Origin: an uncultured Propionibacteriaceae bacterium
GTDB lineage: Bacteria; Actinomycetota; Actinomycetes; Propionibacteriales; Propionibacteriaceae
DNA: 9,761 nucleotides
Assembly (NCBI GenBank): GCA_936924635.1
Contig: CAKZHP010000060.1
Span: forward strand, 1 to 9,761
Reading direction: 5' to 3'
The notes below the pieces were generated by a model, which saw nothing but the letters and a program-made list of their open reading frames with translations, made no database searches and had not been told where the DNA came from. Of this stretch, positions 1-5,396 are shown piece after piece (within the stretch, counting starts at the first letter, position 1; each line of letters starts with the position of its first letter). The position numbers and the translations under genes are program-made.

Positions 1-1009
1 CCGCGCCGCCTCCGACCAGGGCTACCGCCGCGACCGCGGCGAGGCCGCCGAGGGTGCTGGTGCCGCCGCCGGTGCCCTGGGTCGGGCCGGGCGTCGAGGT
101 GGGGGTGTCGGCGGGTACGGGCCGCTCAGACGGCGACGCCGACGCGGTGTCCGTGGCGTCACGGGACGGCGCCGGGGTCTCGACGGTCGCGCCGGGGGTC
201 TCCGGCGCGGCCGACGACGCAGCGGTTGACGCGGTGGCCGGCGGTGCCGTGGTGGGCACCGTCGCCGTCCCCGTCGTCGCCGGCGTGGTGGTTCCCTTGG
301 CGGTCGTGCCCGCGGTCGCCGGAGCGGTGGTGGTGCGTGCGGTGCCGCCGGCGGCGGTGGTCCGGGCGGTGGTCGCCGGTGCTGTACGGGTCACCGTGGC
401 CGTGGTCGGGGCAGCAGCGGTCGCCGTTTGGCCGGCCGTGGCGGTGTCCGTTCCCTCGTTGGCGGGGCGTGCCGTGCCGCGCACGGTGCGTACGGCCGGG
501 GCGGACGCGGAACCGGAGCCGAGGTGGAAGCGCCAGCCCTCGAACCCGCCGGGCTGGGCCAGGCGGCCGCCGGCCCCCGAGCTGGAGAACGACCACGAGC
601 CACCCACGGAGGCGGTCCAGTAGGACCAGAACGCCGTCTCTGGGGGCATCTGCACGCATGCCTCCCGGTACGACGGGTTGTTGGGGAGCGAGAGCGTCTC
701 CGACGCGGCTGGCCTCCCGTTCACGCGGCACACGGCTCCGGGCTGGCGCTGCGCCGGGGCCCAGCCGAAGCCGGCGAGCACCAGGGCGTCGAGGCCGGTC
801 CCCGCCCTGCCGGACGCGGCCACCGCGGCGGCGAAGTTCTCCGCGCAGTGCACGGCGGTGCCGCCGCCGAGCCCTCCGTAGTCCACCGCCACCGTCACGC
901 CGAGGGAGTCGCTGCAGGGCCCGTCGCTCCAGGTGCCGGCCGCGTGGGCGGGCGTGGCGACGAGCACGGAGGACGCGATGAGCAGGAGGGCGAGGAGCGT
1001 ACGCAGCAT
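1..1009 (-). CDS. Secreted, C-terminally anchored DUF4430-like protein (SCO2322-like), 3' end cut by window edge
   Basis: Reading from ATG at 1009, the frame stays open for 336 codons to the window edge, so the C-terminus is missing. Residues 1-23 are a signal peptide (LLALLLIASSVLVA, cleavage after AHA). Residues 24-165 form a compact domain with cysteines at 32, 55, 94 and 118 that could make two disulfides. It carries VTVAVDYGGLGGGTAVHCAE (about 38-57), LDALVLAGFGW (73-83), FWSYWTASVGGSWSFSS (127-143) and FEGWRFHLG (156-164). The WSYW...G...GWRF pattern resembles DUF4430, the beta domain of transcobalamin and intrinsic factor, and I recall it from actinobacterial proteins named after Streptomyces SCO2322. 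Residues 166-315 are an extremely Thr/Ala/Pro-rich stalk. From about 317 a Gly/Ala/Val/Leu membrane segment begins (LGGLAAVAAVALVGG). The ribosome site is weak (GAGAG about 6 bases before ATG). The gene lies 64 bp downstream of the riboswitch-controlled toroid gene. A B12-binding or surface-docking role is inferred; the secreted, stalked architecture is seen directly. Confidence 0.85.
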   Translation of the reverse strand, partial: MLRTLLALLLIASSVLVATPAHAAGTWSDGPCSDSLGVTVAVDYGGLGGGTAVHCAENFAAAVAASGRAGTGLDALVLAGFGWAPAQRQPGAVCRVNGRPAASETLSLPNNPSYREACVQMPPETAFWSYWTASVGGSWSFSSSGAGGRLAQPGGFEGWRFHLGSGSASAPAVRTVRGTARPANEGTDTATAGQTATAAAPTTATVTRTAPATTARTTAAGGTARTTTAPATAGTTAKGTTTPATTGTATVPTTAPPATASTAASSAAPETPGATVETPAPSRDATDTASASPSERPVPADTPTSTPGPTQGTGGGTSTLGGLAAVAAVALVGGGA

Positions 1010-1030
1010 GGGGACTCTCAGATCAGGGGG

Positions 1031-1067
1031 TGGCGGGCCCGCCGGGGTGTGCCCAGCGGGCCCGCCA
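1031..1067 (-). terminator. Strong intergenic hairpin, attenuator or terminator
   Basis: A perfect 12-bp stem, TGGCGGGCCCGC at 1031-1042 paired with GCGGGCCCGCCA at 1056-1067, encloses a 13-base loop in which GGG and CCC can pair further. It starts 7 bp past the stop of the toroid gene (TGA at 1076-1074) and lies 21 bp before the next start codon. No U-run follows it. Such stems serve as intrinsic terminators, partial attenuators or mRNA-stability elements in high-GC bacteria. Since the next gene has no other obvious promoter, a partial read-through element that lowers its expression is the likeliest reading. Confidence 0.6.
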
Positions 1068-1073
1068 GGTCGG

Positions 1074-3245
1074 TCAGGCGATGTAGCCGCCGAACCGGTC
1101 GAGCAGGGCGTACACCGGTGCCGGGCTGGCACCGACGACCTGGACGTTGCCGGCCTCCGACGTCTCGACGAGTGCGGCGTTGGAGGACGGCACCCCGGCG
1201 ACGAAGTTCACCGTCGAGGTGGTGTCGTAGACCAGCGTCCGGGCCCCCGAGCTCTCCCGCTCCAGGGCGAGGTAGCCGGCGGCCGCGGGGCGGGCAGCCG
1301 TCGCGTTGGTCATCACCGCTCCGTACCGCGACCCGACGGCCGAGGTGGTCGAGACGGTCACCGTACGGGCCGTGGTCAGCGGCCGGTTGGCCGTGACGTC
1401 GTCGAGCACGCGGCTGGGTGTCTCGACCACGTACGCACCGGAGCGCGCCGCCTGGCCGCCCACGATGTAGCCCACCACGTCGGCGACGACCTGCGACGGC
1501 GCCGGGGAGGTGTTGCCGAGGGTGACCGCGCCGGAGGCGCTGAGCGGCGCCACGACCAGGTTCGCCCGGGTCTCGCCGGTCACGAAGTTGAGCACGGAGG
1601 TGCCGGCGCTGCTGCCGCCCGCGGCGTACGCGGTCAGGTAGCCCGGTGCACCAGGCTCGGTGACGGTGAGGTTGAGCACCGCGGCGGTCGCGCCGGCGGG
1701 GATGTTGCTGCGCCCGGTGACCTGCAGCTCCCGGGTGCTGTTCGCCGGGACGACGCCCGACTCACGGCTGTCGAGCAGGCGCACCGGCGAGGCTGTCTGG
1801 GTCATCCCGGCCACGGTGGCCGAGCCGCCGGTGGTGTAGCCGACGACGTCGGCGACGACCTGCGTACGCCCGGGGGCACCGTTGAACAGCGTGACCTGCC
1901 CGTTGCTGCCGACCTTCACCGTCACCAGGTTGGGGATCGTCTGACCGGCCACGAAGTTGACGTTCGACGCCGTCGGGCGGGAGGTGCCCGCCGGGTAGGC
2001 CGTGAGGTAGCCAGCGGCCTGCGGGTCGGTCACGGTGACGTTGAGCACGACCGAGCCGATGTTCGCAGGCAGCCCGCCGACGCCCGCCACCTGCAGCGCC
2101 ACGCCGGTCTGGCCGGGCACGGCGCTGGTGGTGCGGGTGTCGAGGATGCGGAACGGCTTGGCCGGCACGTACGCACCGGCGTCCAGGGCCGGGGCCGCGA
2201 GGGTGTCGAAGCCCACCGGGTTGAGGGCCAGTGCGCCCTGGGCAGTCGCGCGCACGAACTGGTCACGAGCGGTGGCCGTGACCGTGCCGCCGGGGCCGCC
2301 GATGTCGCTCAGGGCCTCGGCGTTGTACGCGATGGCGCCGGCGCTCGGCCCGGAGGTGACGCGCAGCGAGGAGACGTACTGCTGGGCCTTCGTCACCACG
2401 GTGTCGTTGCCGGTGCCGACGAGAGCGGCCGCGGCGAGCCCGGTGGAGTTGGCGTTGGCGTTGACGGTCGGGCCGCTGCCGCCGAAGCCGCCGTCGGGGC
2501 CCTGCTTGCCAGCGAGCCAGGACACGGCACTGGCCAGGGGGGCGTCCACACCCGCAACACCCTTCGCCTTGGCGGCCCGCAGCGCCATGAGCGCGAGCGC
2601 GGTGGAGTCAGGGTCGGCCTTGGTGGCGTCGCTGCAGGGGGCTGTGGTGTCCAGCGTGAACCCGCCACCGGTGCACTGGAGGCCGACCAGCCACTCGACG
2701 GGCTTCGAGGGCAGGTCACCGGTGCGCGCCAGGCCCAGGACGACGAACGCCTGGCTGAACATGTTGGCGTAGTCGTCGCCGCCCAGGTCCTTCACCCGGC
2801 CGTCGGCCTGGACGGTGCGGAGCGCCTGCGCGCGCAGGTCGCGGCCACCGGCGCGGGTGGGGTCGGTCCCGGCGACGCCGGCGGCGAGCAGCAGCTTGCC
2901 CGTGGCACCGGAGATCGTCTGCGTGACGCCCGCGTCGTCGGTGTACGTCGTGTAGGCCGTGCTCTTCGAGGCCAGCTCGTTGGCCATGGCCTGCACACGT
3001 GCAGCAGGCGCGCCAGCGGCCACCTGCACGAAGAACGAGTCGATCGAGCCGCCGTACGTGACGCCGTAGGCGCTGCTCAGGAGCCGGCCGTCAGCGGTCT
3101 GGGTCCGCAGCCAGGCAGCGGTGCCGGCGGCAGCGGTGGGGTCGGCGGCGTACGCCTTCGGCGTCACAGCGGGGGAGAGCGGCAGCAGCGCGGCCGCGAG
3201 CAGGGCGGCGGCCGCCCCGCGACGAGTGGTGAGTTTCCGGCTCAT
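1074..3245 (-). CDS. Secreted alpha/alpha-toroid (prenyltransferase/squalene-oxidase-repeat, transcobalamin-like) protein with three beta repeats
   Basis: The product has 723 residues. I chose ATG at 3245 because it follows an AAGGA site by five bases and opens directly into a signal peptide (SRKLTTRRG, then AAAALLAAALLPLSPAV, cleavage after AYA at about 33); an upstream in-frame ATG at 3386 lies inside the riboswitch. Residues about 35-345 form an alpha/alpha-toroid of the prenyltransferase/squalene-cyclase-repeat type. It shows VEWLVGLQCTGGGF (183-196), DSTALALMALRAAKA (213-227), WLAGKQGPDGGFGG (243-256), NSTGLAAAALVG (266-277) and AIAYNAEALSDIGG (304-317); C191 and C204 may form a disulfide. 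No terpene-cyclase DXDD motif is visible, so this is more likely a binding toroid like that of transcobalamin/intrinsic factor than an enzyme. Residues 364-722 hold three copies of an actinobacterial surface repeat. There is no C-terminal anchor. The B12 riboswitch in its leader argues for a cobalamin-related role. Binding of B12 itself is inferred, not shown. Confidence 0.88.
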   Translation of the reverse strand: MSRKLTTRRGAAAALLAAALLPLSPAVTPKAYAADPTAAAGTAAWLRTQTADGRLLSSAYGVTYGGSIDSFFVQVAAGAPAARVQAMANELASKSTAYTTYTDDAGVTQTISGATGKLLLAAGVAGTDPTRAGGRDLRAQALRTVQADGRVKDLGGDDYANMFSQAFVVLGLARTGDLPSKPVEWLVGLQCTGGGFTLDTTAPCSDATKADPDSTALALMALRAAKAKGVAGVDAPLASAVSWLAGKQGPDGGFGGSGPTVNANANSTGLAAAALVGTGNDTVVTKAQQYVSSLRVTSGPSAGAIAYNAEALSDIGGPGGTVTATARDQFVRATAQGALALNPVGFDTLAAPALDAGAYVPAKPFRILDTRTTSAVPGQTGVALQVAGVGGLPANIGSVVLNVTVTDPQAAGYLTAYPAGTSRPTASNVNFVAGQTIPNLVTVKVGSNGQVTLFNGAPGRTQVVADVVGYTTGGSATVAGMTQTASPVRLLDSRESGVVPANSTRELQVTGRSNIPAGATAAVLNLTVTEPGAPGYLTAYAAGGSSAGTSVLNFVTGETRANLVVAPLSASGAVTLGNTSPAPSQVVADVVGYIVGGQAARSGAYVVETPSRVLDDVTANRPLTTARTVTVSTTSAVGSRYGAVMTNATAARPAAAGYLALERESSGARTLVYDTTSTVNFVAGVPSSNAALVETSEAGNVQVVGASPAPVYALLDRFGGYIA
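1080..2156 (-). repeat. Three tandem beta-repeat modules (RxLDTR...VVADVVGY type) inside the toroid protein
   Basis: Module 1 (residues 364-472, bases 1830-2156) runs from FRILDTRT to QVVADVVGY. Module 2 (487-593, bases 1467-1787) runs from VRLLDSRES to QVVADVVGY. Module 3 (608-722, bases 1080-1424) runs from SRVLDD to LLDRFGGY and is divergent. All share the order R-x-LD, a V/A-LN-x-TVT strand (MTNATA in module 3), AGYL, a VNF or LNF strand followed by V-x-G, a hydrophobic LV-x-V strand, and a closing G-V-x-L...Q-VV strand. This repeat is common in secreted actinobacterial proteins; its ligand is not known to me. Carbohydrate or cell-wall attachment is a plausible role. Confidence 0.8.
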
Positions 3246-3250
3246 GGGAA

Positions 3251-3275
3251 TCCTTCCCAGAGTCGAATCTGGGAA
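3251..3275 (-). promoter_or_regulatory. Shine-Dalgarno-masking hairpin, riboswitch expression platform
   Basis: On the minus strand TTCCCAGA (3275-3268) pairs perfectly over 8 bp with TCTGGGAA (3261-3254) around a 6-base loop. The last two bases of the 3' arm form the start of the AAGGA ribosome-binding site (3255-3251), five bases before ATG at 3245. The same GGGAA can instead pair with TTCCC at 3250-3246 to make a GGGAA-GGA-TTCCC mini-hairpin. Both forms touch the ribosome site, which suggests translational rather than transcriptional control. Confidence 0.6.
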
Positions 3276-3341
3276 CGTTGCCCCGCGCACGGCCGGAGCG
3301 TCCAGACCCGATCTGCAGTCCTCGACAGATGGATGGTGTGA

Positions 3342-3438
3342 CCGACGCGCTCGGTGCTCCGGCTCGTGACCACTGCGTGCGGTCACCTACGGTTGCGGGT
3401 CAGCGCCGGGCTTGGACCGGCTTCCCCTCGTGCGTCGG
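3342..3438 (-). promoter_or_regulatory. Cobalamin (B12) riboswitch aptamer
   Basis: On the minus strand a perfect 7-bp closing helix pairs CCGACGC (3438-3432) with GCGTCGG (3348-3342). Inside it, in order, are the conserved GGGGAA (3427-3422), a P4 hairpin GCCGG/CCGGC (3421-3417 with 3409-3405), the core GCTGACCCGCAACCGTA (3404-3388), a 6-bp peripheral stem GTGACC/GGTCAC (3386-3381 with 3371-3366), and the B12-box-like AGCCGGAGCACC (3364-3353). This order and the GGGAA, CCCGCAAC and AGCC-GGAG-ACC signatures are those of the cobalamin riboswitch family. The peripheral domain is short compared with the long class I forms. It controls the downstream toroid gene, normally switching it off when B12 is plentiful. 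Confidence 0.88.
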
Positions 3439-3456
3439 CTGTGCAGTTGTGCGCTC

Positions 3457-3462
3457 ACCCTA
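3457..3462 (-). promoter_or_regulatory. Candidate -10 element for the B12-controlled block
   Basis: TAGGGT on the minus strand fits the actinobacterial TAnnnT -10 pattern and would start transcription near 3450, about 12 bases before the aptamer's closing helix, giving a leader of about 205 nt. No convincing -35 is visible; the bases 17-18 upstream lie inside the fumC terminator stem. Confidence 0.4.
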
Positions 3463-3463
3463 A

Positions 3464-3500
3464 CAGCCGCCCCCGGCTGCCAGGCAGCGGGGGACGGCTG
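3464..3500 (-). terminator. fumC terminator hairpin
   Basis: The 16-base arms 3464-3479 (CAGCCGCCCCCGGCTG) and 3485-3500 (CAGCGGGGGACGGCTG) pair at 14 of 16 positions around a 5-base loop. The hairpin begins 16 bp after the fumC stop and is followed by only two U residues before the next gene's TAGGGT. Strong G/C stems without a U-tract are usual for actinobacterial terminators. It separates fumC from the B12-controlled block. Confidence 0.7.
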
Positions 3501-3516
3501 TCACGGAAGGGGTCCC

Positions 3517-4914
3517 TCAGGAGGGGTGGGTCATGTCGGCCGGGACCACCCAGGCGTCGAACTCCTCGCCCGTGAGGTGGCCGGACTCGACCGCCGACTC
3601 CTTGAGCGTGAGCCCCGCCTTGTGAGCGTGCTTGGCGATCGCGGCCGCCTTGTCGTAGCCGATGTGGCGGTTGAGCGCCGTCACCAGCATCAGGTTCGAG
3701 GCGAGGTTGGCCTCGATGCGCTCGGTGACCGGCTCCAGCCCGTCGGCGCAGTGCTCGGCGAAGGAGACGCAGGCATCAGAGATGAGCCGGATCGACTCCA
3801 GGCAGCACCACGCCATCACCGGCTTGTACACGTTGAGCTGGAAGTTGCCCTGGCTGCCGGCGAAGGCGACCGTGGCGTCGTTGCCGAACACCTTCGTGGC
3901 GACCATCGTGATGGCCTCGGCCTGGGTGGGGTTCACCTTGCCCGGCATGATCGAGCTGCCCGGCTCGTTCTCCGGGATGCGCAGCTCGCCGATGCCGTTG
4001 CGGGGGCCGGAGGCGTACCAGCGGACGTCGTTGGCGATCTTCATGAGCGCGCCCGCGAGCGTACGCAGCGACGCGGACACCTCGACCAGCGCGTCGTGCG
4101 CCGACAGGGCGGCGAACAGGTTGTCGGCCTGGGTGAACTCGATGCCGGTCTCCGCGGTGATCTTCTGCGCCGCGAGCCGGCCGAAGTCGGGGTGCGCGTT
4201 GAGGCCGGTGCCGACGGCGGTGCCGCCGATGGCGAGCTGGCGCGCGCGCTCGTCGGCGTGCCGGACACCCTCCAGCGCGAAGTCGATCTGCGCGACCCAG
4301 CCACCGATGACCTGGCCGAGGGTGACGGGCGTGGCGTCCTGCAGGTGCGTACGGCCCACCATCACCAGGTCGGCGTAGGTCTTGGCCTTCTCGGCGAGGG
4401 TGTCGCGGAGGCGGGCGACACCGGCGTACAGACGGGCGTCCAGCTCGCACACCACGGCGATGTGCATCGCGGTGGGGAAGGTGTCGTTGGAGCTCTGGCC
4501 GCGGTTCACGTGGTCGTTCGGGTGCACCGGAGCCTTGCTGCCCATCTCGCCCCCGGCCAGCTCGATGGCCCGGTTGCTGATGACCTCGTTCGCGTTCATG
4601 TTCGACTGCGTGCCCGACCCGGTCTGGAAGACGACCAGCGGGAAGTGCTCGTCGAGGTCGCCGCGCACCACCTCGTCGGCGGCGCGCACGATGAGCTCGG
4701 CGACGTCGGCGGGCAGCTGGTCGAGCTCGGCGTTGGCCTGGGCTGCGGACTTCTTCAGCACGCCCAGCGCCCGGATCATCGGGCGGCCCCAGACGAAGGT
4801 GTCGCGACCGATGTCGAAGTGGTGGAGGCTGCGCTCGGTCTGCGCCCCCCAATAGCGGTCGGCCTGGACCTCGACGGGCCCCATCGAATCTGTCTCAGTG
4901 CGTGTCTGCGCCAT
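3517..4914 (-). CDS. fumC: Fumarate hydratase, class II
   Basis: This 465-residue protein, the usual class II length, interconverts fumarate and L-malate in the TCA cycle as a cytosolic, iron-independent homotetramer (family knowledge). Seen directly are the substrate-binding motifs GSGTQSNMNANEVI (99-112) and HPNDHVNRGQSSNDTFPTAM (131-150), GRTHLQDATPVTLGQ (187-201) with the catalytic-type His190, and the superfamily signature GSSIMPGKVNP (319-329) with the catalytic-loop serines 320-321. The C-terminal domain ends VVPADMTHPS. I prefer ATG at 4914 (MAQTRTETDSMGPVEV) over the in-frame ATG at 4950, because an AGGA lies 8 bases before it and class II fumarases begin this way. The nearest upstream gene, 93 bp away on the same strand, is a small unknown. 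A strong terminator follows the gene. No key residue is missing. Confidence 0.96.
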   Translation of the reverse strand: MAQTRTETDSMGPVEVQADRYWGAQTERSLHHFDIGRDTFVWGRPMIRALGVLKKSAAQANAELDQLPADVAELIVRAADEVVRGDLDEHFPLVVFQTGSGTQSNMNANEVISNRAIELAGGEMGSKAPVHPNDHVNRGQSSNDTFPTAMHIAVVCELDARLYAGVARLRDTLAEKAKTYADLVMVGRTHLQDATPVTLGQVIGGWVAQIDFALEGVRHADERARQLAIGGTAVGTGLNAHPDFGRLAAQKITAETGIEFTQADNLFAALSAHDALVEVSASLRTLAGALMKIANDVRWYASGPRNGIGELRIPENEPGSSIMPGKVNPTQAEAITMVATKVFGNDATVAFAGSQGNFQLNVYKPVMAWCCLESIRLISDACVSFAEHCADGLEPVTERIEANLASNLMLVTALNRHIGYDKAAAIAKHAHKAGLTLKESAVESGHLTGEEFDAWVVPADMTHPS

Positions 4915-4921
4915 GGGTGCA

Positions 4922-4950
4922 GTCCTACGGGATCGGGGGCGGCTCCACAA
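4922..4950 (-). promoter_or_regulatory. Possible fumC promoter overlapping its ribosome site
   Basis: On the minus strand TTGTGG (4950-4945) is separated by 17 bases from TAGGAC (4927-4922), a weak -35/-10 pair. It would start transcription at or just before the fumC ATG (4914), giving a leaderless mRNA. The same TAGGAC contains AGGA, 8 bases from ATG, which would act as a ribosome site if transcription starts further upstream. The two readings exclude each other and the sequence alone does not decide. Confidence 0.25.
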
Positions 4951-5007
4951 GTCGGCGACGCCGCTCGGCGGCGTACGAGGCCGCGGCCGACAGGATCACC
5001 CGGGCGG

Positions 5008-5289
5008 TCAACCCTCCAGGAGGCCCGCACGCTCCTGCGTCAGCTGGTCGATCCGGGCGAGGGCCTGGTCGCGTTGCCACAGCAGCTGTGGCCGCAGGGT
5101 GTGCAGCGCGGCGATGGTCGACCGCACCCCATGGCGCGTCTCGTAGATCTTGCTGGCCACGAGCACGTGCGTCACCGGGTGGGTCACCCAGGCGTCGACC
5201 TGCTGCAGGATCATGGGCACCTGCAGGGCGTCGCGGAGGGCCGCGTCACGCGACAGGTCGACCAGCAGTGCCTCGGTCGGGGACAGCAT
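5008..5289 (-). CDS. Small hypothetical protein (93 aa)
   Basis: I do not recognise this protein. It has 93 residues, begins MLSPTEALLVDLSRDAALRD and ends QERAGLLEG. It is soluble-looking, without signal peptide or membrane segment. The C-terminal third (about 58-90, LHTLRPQLLWQRDQALARID and following) is a charged amphipathic helix that could form a coiled coil; the middle contains WVTHPVTHVLVASKIYETRH. Codons are overwhelmingly G/C-ending, which supports genuine coding. It is divergent from the oxidase gene and lies 93 bp upstream of fumC on the same strand, so the two could be co-transcribed. Translation may be leaderless, since a TAGGTT -10 sits 6 bases before ATG and no good ribosome site exists. 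Function unknown. Confidence 0.6.
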   Translation of the reverse strand: MLSPTEALLVDLSRDAALRDALQVPMILQQVDAWVTHPVTHVLVASKIYETRHGVRSTIAALHTLRPQLLWQRDQALARIDQLTQERAGLLEG

Positions 5290-5295
5290 GAGCCG

Positions 5296-5301
5296 AACCT
5301 A
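5296..5301 (-). promoter_or_regulatory. Candidate -10 for a leaderless transcript of the small unknown gene
   Basis: TAGGTT on the minus strand matches TAnnnT and ends 6 bases before the ATG at 5289, placing the expected start of transcription on the A of the start codon. No clear -35 is visible. Leaderless genes are common in Actinobacteria. Confidence 0.35.
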
Positions 5302-5396
5302 GCCGGGCAAGGGCCGAGATCTGCCGTGCTGCTCGTCACGGGTCTCGCCGGCGGGGACGGGTCACGCCAGCAAGGACAAGGCGTCAGGATGGGCCC

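Noticed and set aside
190..500. Thr/Ala/Pro-coding low-complexity DNA considered as a tandem DNA repeat
   Set aside because: No fixed-length repeat unit is visible; it is a compositionally biased stalk-coding region.
159..731. A 190-codon minus-strand frame within the first gene
   Set aside because: It overlaps the DUF4430-like gene in another frame and yields an Arg/His/Gly-rich chain; the frame starting at 1009 has signal peptide, cysteines, stalk and membrane segment.
933..3341. An 802-codon open frame on the plus strand opposite the toroid gene
   Set aside because: Its product is a low-complexity Gly/Arg/Val/His-rich chain with no domain, and the opposite strand encodes clear signal-peptide, toroid and repeat motifs. 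Long antisense frames are usual at this GC content.
3246..3386. An N-terminal extension of the toroid protein from an in-frame ATG at 3386
   Set aside because: The extension would be translated from the riboswitch aptamer and would place 47 unrelated residues before a good signal peptide; the ATG at 3245 has its own ribosome site.
3405..3421. The hairpin GCCGG-loop-CCGGC considered as part of a tRNA-like element
   Set aside because: No cloverleaf or CCA end surrounds it, and it is fully explained as P4 of the cobalamin riboswitch.
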